From: Saprospiraceae bacterium
GTDB taxonomy: Bacteria; Bacteroidota; Bacteroidia; Chitinophagales; Saprospiraceae
Reading direction: 5' to 3'
NCBI GenBank assembly: GCA_030729925.1
Contig: JANQWK010000012.1
Location: forward strand, 1,552-65,551
DNA length: 64,000 bases
This document shows positions 53,995 through 63,698 of the stretch, piece after piece. A model generated the notes under the pieces. It searched no databases. It was given only the letters and a program-made list of their open reading frames with translations, and had not been told where the DNA came from. Position numbers and translations under genes: made by a program. Position 1 is the stretch's first letter. The number at the start of each line of letters is the position of its first letter.

Positions 53995-56049
53995 ATGGCC
54001 AATCAACTCCAATACGAAACCAGTCCTTATTTGCTCCAGCATGCTCACAATCCGGTAGATTGGTATCCTTGGGGAGAGCCTGCTTTTGAACGAGCCCGAA
54101 AGGAGAATAAGCCCATTATGGTGAGTATTGGCTATTCTACCTGCCATTGGTGCCATGTGATGGAACGGGAGTCTTTCGAGGACCAGGATGTGGCGGCATT
54201 CATGAACCGCTTTTTTGTCAACATTAAGGTGGACAGAGAGGAGCGCCCGGATGTGGACCATCTGTACATGGAGGCTTGTCAGGCTTTGACGGGTTCGGGT
54301 GGCTGGCCGTTGAACGTGTTTCTTACTCCGGAGGGTAAACCGTTTTATGCAGGTACGTATTTCCCGCCGGAGTCCATGCACAACCGGCCTTCCTGGATCC
54401 AGGTGCTGAAATATATTCACCATACTTACGTGGACAAGCCAGAGGTGGTGGAAGAGCAGGCCAACCGATTGATGGGAGCGATACAGCGTGCCGATGGGGC
54501 TTTTTTGTCCGGGCAAACCGAGGCAGTGGCTTTCGACGAGGGGTTGTTTGAACGCGATTGGTCGAAGAAATTGTTTGCATCTTTTGCTGAGCGGTTAGAC
54601 AAAGTCCATGGTGGATTTGACGGCGCTCCAAAGTTTCCGGCAACGATGTCCCTGGAGTATTTGTTGGATTATCATTTGCTCGCGAAAGATCAGGTAGCGC
54701 TAGATTATGTGGATTTTTCTTTGAAAAAAATGATTTTCGGAGGAATCTATGATCAGATCGGCGGTGGATTTGCGCGTTATGCGACCGACCGGGCCTGGCT
54801 GGTTCCGCACTTCGAAAAGATGTTGTACGATAATGCCTTGTTGACAACCCTGCTGGCTCGGATGTTTCAAGTGACAGCAGATCCGTTGTACCTGGAGACG
54901 TTGAACCAGACTTTGGCTTTTGTTGATCGGGAGATGACCCACCCGCAAGGGGGCTTTTATTCGGCACTTGATGCGGATTCAGAAGGCGTGGAGGGGAAAT
55001 TTTATGTTTGGGACAAAACAGAAATCGAGGAGTTGTTGGGCGCGGACGCTGAGCTGTTTTGCCGCTATTTTCAGGTGCTCCCTGAAGGAAATTGGGAAGG
55101 AAAAAATATTTTACACCGCAAACAAGGATATGCCACCTTCGCGGCAACAGCGGATATAGATGCCGCAGCCTTGCAGAAATTGGTGGAGCGATCTGTTCCC
55201 AAATTGTTGTCTGCAAGGGCTTTGAGGATACGACCAGGGCTCGATGATAAAGTGCTGCTCAACTGGAATGCGCTGATGTGCTCTGCTTATGTCCATGCCT
55301 GGGAAGCTACCAATACGCCTGCGTACTTGGAGGCAGCCCGCAAGAATATGCAGTTTCTCCTGGATCATTTTCGCCGATCCGATCAGCCCGGTGCGTTTTG
55401 GCATACCTGGAAAGCTGGGGAGGCCCGCTATGCCGCTTTTTTGGACGACTATGCTTTCCTGATTCGGGCTATGTTGGATTTGTATGAGGCAACTTTCGAC
55501 GAGTCCCTGCTCGAGGGGGCTATGGATATTGCCCGGTATGTGATGGACGCGTTTTTCGACGAGACCAGCGGCCTGTTCTTTTTTACCGATAAAAGTCAGA
55601 CCGACCTGATTGTCAGAAAAAAAGATTTATACGATTCTTCCATGCCCTCGGGCAATGCCGCCATGCTGATGAACCTGCAAAAATTGGCAGTTATGGCAGG
55701 GGAGGAGGCTTTCGCCAAAATGGCAACACGCATGATGGCCAACATGAAGGATGCCGTTGAGCGGTATCCGAGTTCTTTTGCTTACTGGGCGCGCTGTATG
55801 TTGTATGAAACCCTGGGGTGGAAAGAGATCGCAGTAGTCGGGGACAATGCGGTTACCCTTGCGGGAAAACTACATCGCCTTTATTTTCCGGCTAGGATCC
55901 TGATGGCCTCTGCTAGTCGGGAGAGTACCTACCCACTGTTGGCCAATAGATATACCCCCGGACAGGACTTGTTTTTTCTTTGTGAAAATTTTAGTTGCCG
56001 GCGTCCTACATCGGATTGGGATACCTTTTTGCGAATGCTACACTCCTGA
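53995..56049 (+). CDS. DUF255 / thioredoxin-domain protein (YyaL, SPATA20 family)
   Basis: A 684-residue protein. The N-terminal thioredoxin-fold domain (about 1-165) has [18 protein letters not shown], the CHWC active pair in STCHWCHVM, and [15 protein letters not shown]. The rest is an alpha/alpha-toroid of cellobiose-epimerase (AGE) type with repeated [12 protein letters not shown]-like turns. The family is common but its reaction is not established. The ATG at 53995 is chosen because SSPYLL-type homology starts there. TAAATTTG at 53891-53898 may be a -7 box with a leader of about 90 bases. The sprF-like gene follows after 28 bp. Confidence 0.9.
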   Translation: MANQLQYETSPYLLQHAHNPVDWYPWGEPAFERARKENKPIMVSIGYSTCHWCHVMERESFEDQDVAAFMNRFFVNIKVDREERPDVDHLYMEACQALTGSGGWPLNVFLTPEGKPFYAGTYFPPESMHNRPSWIQVLKYIHHTYVDKPEVVEEQANRLMGAIQRADGAFLSGQTEAVAFDEGLFERDWSKKLFASFAERLDKVHGGFDGAPKFPATMSLEYLLDYHLLAKDQVALDYVDFSLKKMIFGGIYDQIGGGFARYATDRAWLVPHFEKMLYDNALLTTLLARMFQVTADPLYLETLNQTLAFVDREMTHPQGGFYSALDADSEGVEGKFYVWDKTEIEELLGADAELFCRYFQVLPEGNWEGKNILHRKQGYATFAATADIDAAALQKLVERSVPKLLSARALRIRPGLDDKVLLNWNALMCSAYVHAWEATNTPAYLEAARKNMQFLLDHFRRSDQPGAFWHTWKAGEARYAAFLDDYAFLIRAMLDLYEATFDESLLEGAMDIARYVMDAFFDETSGLFFFTDKSQTDLIVRKKDLYDSSMPSGNAAMLMNLQKLAVMAGEEAFAKMATRMMANMKDAVERYPSSFAYWARCMLYETLGWKEIAVVGDNAVTLAGKLHRLYFPARILMASASRESTYPLLANRYTPGQDLFFLCENFSCRRPTSDWDTFLRMLHS

Positions 56050-56077
56050 CAGATCAACCTTATTTCAATACCCGACT

Positions 56078-57064
56078 ATGAAAGCACTAACTTTGCCAAA
56101 ATATTTTTTTTCAGCGCTGCTGGTGTGTTTTTTCTACAGCGCCGGACTCGAGGCGCAGCACAATGCTCCTTTTAGTTTGTTTGGATGGAATCAAATGAAC
56201 TGGAACCCGGCTTATGCCGGACTTGACCATTCGCTGAGCGTAACCGGGCAGGTGCGGAGCCAGTGGCAGGGTATAGCCGATAATCCGGAGACCCAACAGA
56301 TCAATGTTCATGCACCTGTGTATTTTTTGCAGTCAGGCCTGGGGTTGTTGTTTGAAAACGATGTCTTGGGGGCATCAGATTACCTTCGGTTGGGACTGAA
56401 TTACAGCTACCAACTGGATCTGGGCAATAGCGTGCTATCTCTGGGATTGGGCGTTGAGCAGGTACAGCGGCGTCTCGATGGCTCAAAACTCAGAACTCCG
56501 GATGGTACCTATATAGATGATCTGCCCATAGATCATGCAGATGGCATTTTGCCCACAGGGCAAGTAAGCGGAAGTACGGTCAATTTTAGCGCGGGTGTAT
56601 TTTTTATCAGCGAACAATTCCAGGCAGGACTTTCGGTGAGGAACCTGACTGAGCCGGTCATTGACCTGGAGACCACGGGTATTCTCCTTCCCCGACAAAT
56701 TTTCTTCTTCGGAAGCTATGATTATAGTCTGGGCAATGCCTTTAGCGTTACCCCGGCAGTACAATTGAGTATGATGGCCGGTAGTATGCAAAGTCAGGCC
56801 GGTTTGATGTTCCATTACAACGATAACCTTTCTGCAGGAGCTTCCTACAGGGGGTATGGAGGAACCAGCAACGATGCAATTGCGGTGTTGCTGGGAGTTA
56901 AGCTCTCCGATAACATCAGGCTGGGCTATGCCTACGATGCCGGACTTTCCGGTTTGAATAACGTACACCGGGGCTCACACGAGCTTTTGATCAATTATAA
57001 TCTCAATAAACGGATCTTGGGCGGGCGTTTGCCCAAAATAATTTACAATCCCAGGTCACTCTAA
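56078..57064 (+). CDS. PorP/SprF family type IX secretion outer-membrane protein
   Basis: A 328-residue outer-membrane beta-barrel with a signal peptide ending EAQ. The start of the mature protein, FSLFGWNQMNWNPAYAG, is the PorP/SprF hallmark. The barrel strands and the typical C-terminal SHELLINYNL follow. SprF-type proteins help surface exposure of T9SS products; PorP is part of the T9SS core in Porphyromonas, upstream of porKLMN as here. The ATG at 56078 gives the proper signal peptide. Confidence 0.93.
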   Translation: MKALTLPKYFFSALLVCFFYSAGLEAQHNAPFSLFGWNQMNWNPAYAGLDHSLSVTGQVRSQWQGIADNPETQQINVHAPVYFLQSGLGLLFENDVLGASDYLRLGLNYSYQLDLGNSVLSLGLGVEQVQRRLDGSKLRTPDGTYIDDLPIDHADGILPTGQVSGSTVNFSAGVFFISEQFQAGLSVRNLTEPVIDLETTGILLPRQIFFFGSYDYSLGNAFSVTPAVQLSMMAGSMQSQAGLMFHYNDNLSAGASYRGYGGTSNDAIAVLLGVKLSDNIRLGYAYDAGLSGLNNVHRGSHELLINYNLNKRILGGRLPKIIYNPRSL

Positions 57065-57387
57065 AAAATATTCCCAATCAATTACCGTTAGATTGTTCGG
57101 ATTTGGCTGGAACAATTCTTACTTTTGGCATCTTTCCGGAGAAAGGGGTTGGGCATAGTGCCTGCTACTGATCGTCCGGGACAAATCCACTATCTTGTAG
57201 CTGACCAAATGACAAGGCTTTGTGCTTTATTTGGGCGTCCACAAAATATGCCGGAAAAGATTGTCGTTTCAAGATGGCCAGCACAAAAAGTCCAGGCTCA
57301 AAATGAAATATCAAATTTTTGATAAATTTTTTAAACAATCTATCTTTACCCACGCTTTTAAAAAAGGCAATTAATCTGACGGAAAAC
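57065..57387. other. Gap between the sprF-like gene and gldK
   Basis: 323 bases without a convincing gene. A 65-codon frame at 57125-57322 begins at a non-ATG codon and has no recognisable protein character. The only support I find is the gldK promoter-like pair near its right end. No clear terminator follows the sprF-like gene. Confidence 0.6.
57318..57348 (+). promoter_or_regulatory. Possible promoter of the gldKLMN operon
   Basis: TTTG (57318-57321), 19 bases, then TATCTTTA (57341-57348), one base from the -7 consensus TAnnTTTG. The start would be near 57355, about 33 bases before gldK. Confidence 0.45.
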
Positions 57388-58680
57388 ATGGGTGTTAACA
57401 TGGAAAAACTGCGTAAAATTTCACTAGCATTCCTTGTTATTGCTGCAGCAGCTTGCGGCAGAAATGACAATGGCCAGTTGGTAGGTGTTCTCGACCGCCC
57501 TTCTTGGAAAGGAATCAATCCTTACGGGATGGTCTATATTCCTTCCGGGACCCTGCACGTTGGCCCCAGCGATCAGGATGTGACCAATACTTTTGTCCAG
57601 CGCCCGAAAGCGATATCTATCCAGGGGTTTTACATGGATGATACGGAGATTACGAACAACGAGTACCGACAGTTCGTGTATTGGGTAAGGGATCTCAATG
57701 CGCACAAGATGCTCGACCATTACATGGAAGATGAAGACGGAAACGAGGTGGTGGATTGGGATTATGAAATTGATTGGGAGGATGAGACCCTCGAGGATAT
57801 GTACTACCAGGAAAACGACCGATTCGCCGGCAGAAAAGAGCTGGATATCTCTAAATTGGTTTACGAATACCAATGGTTCGACTGGCAGGAGGCTGCCAAA
57901 AATTCTGCGCCCTGGGAAGGTGAGGACGATGATAAAAATCGGCCTACTCAAAAGAGGAGAAGCGAATACATCAAAAAGGAAAAAGTGGCGGTACACCCCG
58001 ATGAGATGGTCTGGATCCGCGATTTCGCTTATTCCTACAATGAGCCGATGACCCGTAACTATTTCCAACACCCTGCTTTTGATGATTATCCGGTGGTAGG
58101 GGTCAACTGGCACCAGGCAACTGCTTTCAATTTCTGGCGCACCGAACAGTGGAACGAATTTCAGAAGGAGAGAGGTGATGGGATCAATACAGAGGATTTC
58201 CGCTTGCCAACCGAACACGAGTGGGAGTACGCAGCAAGGGGAGGTCACGAGAATGCGCCTTATCCATGGGGCGGTTACTACGTCCGCAATGGCAAGGGAT
58301 GTCTGCTGGCCAACTTCAAACCCGGTCGCGGTAATTACCCCGAAGATGGCGGTCTATACACCGTAAAAGCAGATGCTTATTTCCCGAATGATTATGGCTT
58401 GTACAATATGGCCGGCAACGTGTCCGAGTGGACCCTATCCGCTTACTACGACAATGCCTATTCCTTTATGCACGACCTCAACCCGGATATCCGCTATGAT
58501 GCAGCGAAAGGAGATCCTGATGCTTATAAGCGCAAAGTGATTCGTGGGGGCTCTTGGAAGGATATCAGTCACTTCCTGCAAAATGGAACTCGTCACTGGG
58601 AGTATCAGTATGAAGCTAAGTCCTATGTGGGCTTCCGCTCTGCGCTGACTTTCCTGGGACGATCTATGAACGACTTCTAA
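57388..58680 (+). CDS. gldK: GldK, T9SS outer-membrane-associated lipoprotein
   Basis: A 430-residue lipoprotein (lipobox AAAC) with a formylglycine-generating-enzyme-like (FGE-sulfatase) fold: NPYGMVYIPSGTLHVG, DDTEITNNEYRQFVYW, PVVGVNWHQATAFNFWR, RLPTEHEWEYAARGG, NMAGNVSEWT and RKVIRGGSWKD. It lacks catalytic function in this family and forms the periplasmic/outer-membrane ring with GldN. An acidic insert (DEDGNEVVDWDYEIDWEDE) lies near residue 120. The start could be the ATG at 57388 or 57400. Confidence 0.95.
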   Translation: MGVNMEKLRKISLAFLVIAAAACGRNDNGQLVGVLDRPSWKGINPYGMVYIPSGTLHVGPSDQDVTNTFVQRPKAISIQGFYMDDTEITNNEYRQFVYWVRDLNAHKMLDHYMEDEDGNEVVDWDYEIDWEDETLEDMYYQENDRFAGRKELDISKLVYEYQWFDWQEAAKNSAPWEGEDDDKNRPTQKRRSEYIKKEKVAVHPDEMVWIRDFAYSYNEPMTRNYFQHPAFDDYPVVGVNWHQATAFNFWRTEQWNEFQKERGDGINTEDFRLPTEHEWEYAARGGHENAPYPWGGYYVRNGKGCLLANFKPGRGNYPEDGGLYTVKADAYFPNDYGLYNMAGNVSEWTLSAYYDNAYSFMHDLNPDIRYDAAKGDPDAYKRKVIRGGSWKDISHFLQNGTRHWEYQYEAKSYVGFRSALTFLGRSMNDF

Positions 58681-58778
58681 AGTACACTTTTTAATAATTG
58701 CATGATTACACGGACGATTCCCGGATTTTTCCGTAGGGTTGTACCGCTTTTAACTAACTTCCTAAACGACTGCTGAAC

Positions 58779-59393
58779 ATGAGTTTCTTAAAATCCAAAG
58801 GCTTCAAATACATAAAAAACCTGTTGATCGGTGTGGGTGCAGCTACGGTACTTGTTGGTGCACTTGCCAAGCTGGAAAGCTGGCCCATCGCTAGTTTGTT
58901 GCTCCAAATTGGTCTTTTTGTAGAAGCAGGCATCTTCCTCTTTCTGGGATTAATCGGTCCGGATAAAGATTATTATTGGGAAAAATTGTATCCGGGTTTG
59001 GATAGCTATGGTGCTAAAATGGAACCCATTACGGTTGCGCCGGCTACAGGCGGCAAAGCTTCCGGGCTTAGTGGTGAAGTGGTAGAACAACAATTGGGAG
59101 GGATGCTTTCGGAGTTGCAGACCATGTCGAGAAGTCTTTCTTCTCTCAAGGCGTTGCAGGAGGTGGATTTTTCCGGGACGCAGGAGCAGGTACAACAAAT
59201 GACCAACTTCTACTCCAAAATCAATGAGGCAATGGTGGATCTGAGCGATACCCTCGAGGATACCAAAAGATATAAAGACCAATTGAGCCAATTGAACCAA
59301 AATATCGGTTCTTTGAACAATGCTTATAGTTCTTTGAATAATGTTTATGGCAATATCATCTCTGCTATGACCAATGCAAGGAGAGATGCCTAA
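58779..59393 (+). CDS. gldL: GldL, T9SS inner-membrane motor subunit
   Basis: A 204-residue protein. Two TM helices (about 13-32 and 36-60) and the cytoplasmic segment with PDKDYYWEKLYPGLDSYG match GldL. Glu49, in QIGLFVEAGIF, is at the position known to matter for proton-driven torque in GldL. The C-terminal part is a long helical region rich in Gln, Asn and Ser. It forms a pentamer around the GldM dimer. It is 98 bp after gldK. Confidence 0.95.
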   Translation: MSFLKSKGFKYIKNLLIGVGAATVLVGALAKLESWPIASLLLQIGLFVEAGIFLFLGLIGPDKDYYWEKLYPGLDSYGAKMEPITVAPATGGKASGLSGEVVEQQLGGMLSELQTMSRSLSSLKALQEVDFSGTQEQVQQMTNFYSKINEAMVDLSDTLEDTKRYKDQLSQLNQNIGSLNNAYSSLNNVYGNIISAMTNARRDA

Positions 59394-59505
59394 AGGCTCC
59401 TCTTCTACGAGGTTTTGTTCCAACAGCGCAGCAGTGCAGCAATAACTGAATATTGTTGCACTCCTGCATTTCTTATTGATTTTTTACTAGAAAAATTTAT
59501 CCAAT

Positions 59506-61050
59506 ATGTCCATACCTAAGGAACCCCGGCAGTTGATGATCAACCTGATGTACCTGGTACTAACTGCCCTGCTGGCCCTTAACGTTTCCGCTGAAGTAAT
59601 GAATGCGTTCTTTACTTTGGATAAAGGTATCAAGAACAGCAACGATATTGTCCAAAATACGAACCAAACCATCCTGAACAATATCCAAAAGCAGGCTCAG
59701 GCTTACGATAACGATCAAAACAAGGCTTTCTTGGCTGCTGCAAGCCAGGCAGAGGATCTGACCGAAGAGTTGGTGGCCTATGTGGAAGCCATTAAGACCG
59801 AGTTGTACGAGGCTGCTGGTGGCGATGATCCCAAACATCCGGGACAGCCTAAGCGAATCAAGGACAAAGATGTGACTACCCGAATGTTCGTAGGGGACAC
59901 AGGTGCCAACAACGGCAAAGGTTTTGAGCTGGAAAAGAAGATCCGCGATACCCGCGATGTTTTGCTCCAATTGGTGGACAATGATCCTTCTCTGGCAGAG
60001 TCTATCCCCTTGAAGATTGATGAAACTGCTCTTGAGAAGTCAGGGGCAAAGTCCTGGACAGATTACAATTTCAAACAGATGCCCGTAGCAGCTGTTTTTC
60101 CCCTGCTTACCAAAATCCAAAACGATGCCAAGGCTTCTGCTACGGCGATCCTGAATCACTTTCTGGGCAAAGTGAGCGGCGAGGAGATCAAGTTTGATGC
60201 CTTCGAGCCTGTGATTTCTGCCCGAAAAGGCTATATTATCCGCGGGGAGACTTACAATGCGGATATTTTCTTGAGTGCATATAGCACTTCGGCAGGTGAC
60301 AATACCCGAATCTCCGTGAATGGTGCAAACTTGCCGGTTAAGGATGGTAAGGCTGTTTACAATGCCAGCCCCGATGCGATTGGTGCAAAAAAATACAATG
60401 TAAAAATTGATGTAACGAACCCCCTGACCGGCGAGATCAAGTCTTATGCGAAGGAGTTCGAATACGAGGTGGGCGAGCGTTCGGTCGCGGTTTCCGCCGA
60501 TAAAATGAATGTGTTCTATATCGGTGTGGACAACCCGGTGTCTGTTTCAGCAGCAGGTATTTCCAGCAACGAGCTGTCGGTTTCGATTGACGGAGGCGGT
60601 GGTACGATCAAAAAAGTAGGCAGCAACAATTTTGTGGTGAATGTAACCAACCCCGGCGATGCAACGATCAATGTCGCTGGCGGTGGAATGCGCGATAGCA
60701 AACTTTTCAGGGTGAAGCGGATTCCAAACCCGGAGGCGCGTTTGAGTAATAGCAACGGCGGCAATATGGGCAGTGGGGAGTTCAAGGCTCAGGCGGGTGT
60801 CGGTGCTTTCCTGGATAATTTCGATTTCGATGCGAAATGTTCCGTGGTTGGATATGAGTTGGTGTATGCAGCCAAGCGTGCAGACGTAGTTATTGTAGAA
60901 AACGAGGGCGCTCGCTATACCGATGCGTCTCAAAAACTGGTAGCCATGGCCAAGCCAGGTGATACCTACTACTTCAACAATGTCCGGGCTTCTTGCCCCG
61001 GGGATAAAGTTTCCCGAAAAATTAATTCTATGGTGTTTACCATCCGATAG
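59506..61050 (+). CDS. gldM: GldM, T9SS motor/periplasmic shaft
   Basis: A 514-residue protein with a single N-terminal TM helix (LMYLVLTALLALNVSAEVMNAF) preceded by the short basic-acidic IPKEPRQ, where the Arg corresponds to the one paired with the GldL Glu. Four periplasmic domains follow, the last ones with FYIGVDNPVSVSA and the closing VRASCPGDKVSRKINSMVFTIR. It transmits motion from the GldL ring to GldKN. It starts 112 bp after gldL. Confidence 0.95.
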   Translation: MSIPKEPRQLMINLMYLVLTALLALNVSAEVMNAFFTLDKGIKNSNDIVQNTNQTILNNIQKQAQAYDNDQNKAFLAAASQAEDLTEELVAYVEAIKTELYEAAGGDDPKHPGQPKRIKDKDVTTRMFVGDTGANNGKGFELEKKIRDTRDVLLQLVDNDPSLAESIPLKIDETALEKSGAKSWTDYNFKQMPVAAVFPLLTKIQNDAKASATAILNHFLGKVSGEEIKFDAFEPVISARKGYIIRGETYNADIFLSAYSTSAGDNTRISVNGANLPVKDGKAVYNASPDAIGAKKYNVKIDVTNPLTGEIKSYAKEFEYEVGERSVAVSADKMNVFYIGVDNPVSVSAAGISSNELSVSIDGGGGTIKKVGSNNFVVNVTNPGDATINVAGGGMRDSKLFRVKRIPNPEARLSNSNGGNMGSGEFKAQAGVGAFLDNFDFDAKCSVVGYELVYAAKRADVVIVENEGARYTDASQKLVAMAKPGDTYYFNNVRASCPGDKVSRKINSMVFTIR

Positions 61051-61111
61051 TGTCCGATTTGTATATCAATTGCGAAGCTGCTTTCGTTAAGAGAATAAAC
61101 CATTTCAATTT

Positions 61112-61978
61112 ATGACCATGAAGATATTGTTCAAATTGTCGCTGGCTGTGCTGCTTACGGTTGCTTATACGACGGTGTCTGCACAAACACCCAGCAATGT
61201 CATGCTGACTGAAGCTGCCGATCCCAACAAGGGCAAACCCCTTGACGATATCGTGGAGCGTGTACTGGTGTACGAAAAACAAACCCTCGATTACGAAAAG
61301 TTGAGAGAGGCCGATGTTTTTTGGCAACGCCGGATTTGGCGCCTCATTGACGTGCGGGAAAAAATGAATCTTCCTTTCAGTTATCCAGAGCGTCCTTTCG
61401 TGGATGTATTGCTGGAGGCTACCGAAAACCTGGAGCTGACTGCCTACGCCGATGAGAAGTTCGAAATACCGATGTCTAAAGAAGATATTGACAGCAAGGT
61501 CAACAAAAAAGAGACGGTAAGTACCATTGATCCCGAGTCAGGCGAGGAGATCATCAAAGAGGTCGTACAGGAGCTGAACCCGGAGGATATCAAGCAATTT
61601 CGGGTGAAGGAAGTCTGGTTTTTCGAAGAGGAAAGTTCTACCTTCCAAAAACGCATCTTGGGAATTGCACCTATTCGCGATGCCTTTAATGACAGTGGCG
61701 ACTACATGGGACAGGAAGTGTTGTTCTGGGTGTATTATCCAGAAGCGAGAAAGGTGCTGGCACGGGAGAAAGCCTACAATATGTTCAATAATGATTCTAC
61801 TCCTATGACTTGGGAGGATATCTTCGAGATGCGCTTCTTCGCGAGCTATATCTACAAAGAGTCCAATGTGTATGATCGCAGGTTGGAAGAATTCCTTTCA
61901 GGGCTGGATCTGCTGATGGAGTCAGGTAAGATCAAGGATAAGCTGTTTAGCTACGAACACGACCTTTGGGCGTATTAA
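61112..61978 (+). CDS. gldN: GldN, T9SS periplasmic ring protein
   Basis: A 288-residue protein with a signal peptide (to about residue 25, VSAQ). It has the GldN features EADVFWQRRIWRLIDVREKMN, VKEVWFFEEESSTFQKRILGI, VLFWVYYPEARKVLA and the C-terminal SYIYKESNVYDR region. It is the partner of GldK in the outer ring. It is 61 bp after gldM and ends the operon before a bidirectional terminator. Confidence 0.95.
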   Translation: MTMKILFKLSLAVLLTVAYTTVSAQTPSNVMLTEAADPNKGKPLDDIVERVLVYEKQTLDYEKLREADVFWQRRIWRLIDVREKMNLPFSYPERPFVDVLLEATENLELTAYADEKFEIPMSKEDIDSKVNKKETVSTIDPESGEEIIKEVVQELNPEDIKQFRVKEVWFFEEESSTFQKRILGIAPIRDAFNDSGDYMGQEVLFWVYYPEARKVLAREKAYNMFNNDSTPMTWEDIFEMRFFASYIYKESNVYDRRLEEFLSGLDLLMESGKIKDKLFSYEHDLWAY

Positions 61979-62005
61979 TCAGCGCAGGTGTCTGACTAAG
62001 TCAGG

Positions 62006-62046
62006 ATAAAAGGCTCAACTTTTGTACAAAAAGCTGAGCCTTTTGT
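62006..62046. terminator. Bidirectional terminator after gldN
   Basis: AAAAGGCTCA and TGAGCCTTTT form a 10-bp stem around ACTTTTGTACAAAAAGC, with T on both sides. It separates gldN (plus) from the convergent DUF4293 gene (minus). Confidence 0.88.
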
Positions 62047-62049
62047 TTT

Positions 62050-62490
62050 TTACCGAAGGCGATCCATAGATTTGACGAGGTTTTCGTCTTTCTTGATGTT
62101 CCTGGAGGCAAAAAGGGAGAGGATCCAAAACAGCGGAGGCAAAATTAACCCCAGACCCGGCTGGAATCCCTCCGCCAGGGCTTCTTTTTCCCGAAGGAAT
62201 AGCCATAAAAAGAGTGACGCATAGCCCAACAATACCGCCCAACGCGACCAACTGTTGAGCTTGAGCTGCAAGGGACGGTTGCGGTAGGTAAATATGCTGA
62301 TGAGCGCGAGCAGGAGGGCGAGGCTGAACAAAACCATAAACAATATATGGTCGTGGATGTCAAAAATGCCATCGCGGAAAAAAACAGAGGCCTCCAGCGG
62401 CTGGGCCAGCGAAAGAAACGGCGATACCGCCAGTGCACCCAGCGCCAGTACGGCAAGGATTAGAAACAGGGTTTGAATTCTTTGTAGCAT
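62050..62490 (-). CDS. DUF4293 membrane protein
   Basis: A 146-residue protein with four TM helices. It has the family's start MLQRIQTLFLILAV, the cytoplasmic turn IFTYRNRPLQLKLN and the tail ANRxIKKDE-like RNIKKDENLVKSMDRLR. The family is restricted to Bacteroidota and its role is not known. Its start is 57 bp from the divergent FAD oxidoreductase gene. Confidence 0.88.
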   Translation of the reverse strand: MLQRIQTLFLILAVLALGALAVSPFLSLAQPLEASVFFRDGIFDIHDHILFMVLFSLALLLALISIFTYRNRPLQLKLNSWSRWAVLLGYASLFLWLFLREKEALAEGFQPGLGLILPPLFWILSLFASRNIKKDENLVKSMDRLR

Positions 62491-62506
62491 AGATTGATTA
62501 AATTTG
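62472..62506 (+). promoter_or_regulatory. Possible promoter of the FAD oxidoreductase / OstA-like pair
   Basis: TTTG (62472-62475), 23 bases, then TAAATTTG (62499-62506), a perfect -7 match. It overlaps the start of the divergent DUF4293 gene. The predicted leader is about 34 bases. Confidence 0.42.
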
Positions 62507-62546
62507 TGAGCGTCGTAAATATACTTAAGTTCTCCAATTCTGAAGC

Positions 62547-63698
62547 ATGCAAAACAATAGCCTGAGTTTCTGGGAATACAATACTTGGTTCGACCATACC
62601 GATGTGGCTATCGTGGGGGCAGGACTGGTGGGTTTGAGCGCGGCTATTGAACTGAAAGTCCGCGAGCCCCGCCTGAAAGTGGTGGTGCTGGAGCGTGGCC
62701 CCCTGCCAAGTGGTGCGAGTACGAAGAATGCAGGTTTTGCCTGCTTCGGGAGTCCTACCGAGCTACTGGACGACCTGGATCAGGTGGGGGAAACCCTGAC
62801 CTGGGAAACGGTAGAGATGCGCTGGAAGGGTTTGCAACGCCTCAGACAGTTACTCGGCGATGCAGCGATCCGCTACGAGGGACTCGGTGGCTATGAGGTG
62901 TTTTGTGCCCCGGACCAGTCCCGCTATGAGACCGCCCGCGAACGATTGCCCCACCTGAACCGTATTTTGGCCGATTTGACCGGGGTACCCCAGGTTTTTC
63001 AAAGCGCCGATGCACAAATCGGCAAATTGGGATTCCAGGGGGTGGATCATTTGCTGCTGAATACCGCCGAAGGACAAATTGATACCGGATCCATGGTAAG
63101 GGCACTTACCCGCAAGGCACAGGAACTGGACGTTCTACTGGTCAATGGCATCGGGGTTTCGGGCTTCGATAGCGAGGGCGATAAGGGGATATGCCTGCTT
63201 ACCGACCAGGGCTGGCGAATCCCAACCCGAAAGGTACTGCTGTGCACCAATGGATTTACCCGGAGGTTTTTTCCCGACCTCGAGGTGTTTCCCGCCCGCA
63301 ACCAGGTCATGATTACCCGACCCATTCCCGGACTTCGCCTGAAAGGGTGCTTCCACTACGATCAGGGTTATTTTTACCTGCGCAATATCGGCGATCGGGT
63401 ACTGATTGGCGGAGGGCGACACCTGGCAGGGGAGGGCGAAGTGACCGATGGTTTTGGAACGACGCCTTTTATCCGCGAAACCTTACACCAGTTGCTGGAT
63501 TCCGTGTTTTTACCCGATACCGCATGGGAATCGGAATTTTGGTGGAGCGGTATCCTGGGCGTAGGGCCGAGTAAAAAACCGCTTACGGAGTGGGTGGAGG
63601 AACATATAGCTGTGGCCGTTCGAATGGGGGGCATGGGGGTAGCCATCGGAAGCCTGGTAGGCGCAAAAGGGGCGAATTTGATCTTGGAAGCTTTATAA
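62547..63698 (+). CDS. FAD-dependent oxidoreductase (DAO family)
   Basis: A 383-residue flavoprotein of the glycine-oxidase/D-amino-acid-oxidase type. The FAD motif VAIVGAGLVGLSAAIEL begins near residue 19. It continues with VLERGPLPSGASTKNAGFACFGSP, a middle substrate region and the C-terminal WWSGILGVGPSKKP with GMGVAIGSLVG. The substrate is unknown. It lacks the operon context of the flavoprotein at 42871 and is not close to it in sequence. The stop overlaps the following start in TAATG, so translation is coupled. Confidence 0.88.
   Translation: MQNNSLSFWEYNTWFDHTDVAIVGAGLVGLSAAIELKVREPRLKVVVLERGPLPSGASTKNAGFACFGSPTELLDDLDQVGETLTWETVEMRWKGLQRLRQLLGDAAIRYEGLGGYEVFCAPDQSRYETARERLPHLNRILADLTGVPQVFQSADAQIGKLGFQGVDHLLLNTAEGQIDTGSMVRALTRKAQELDVLLVNGIGVSGFDSEGDKGICLLTDQGWRIPTRKVLLCTNGFTRRFFPDLEVFPARNQVMITRPIPGLRLKGCFHYDQGYFYLRNIGDRVLIGGGRHLAGEGEVTDGFGTTPFIRETLHQLLDSVFLPDTAWESEFWWSGILGVGPSKKPLTEWVEEHIAVAVRMGGMGVAIGSLVGAKGANLILEAL

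Noticed and set aside
57125-57322. 65-codon frame in the gap before gldK
   Set aside because: It starts at a non-ATG codon, has no ribosome-binding site or family resemblance, and overlaps the promoter-like sequence of gldK.
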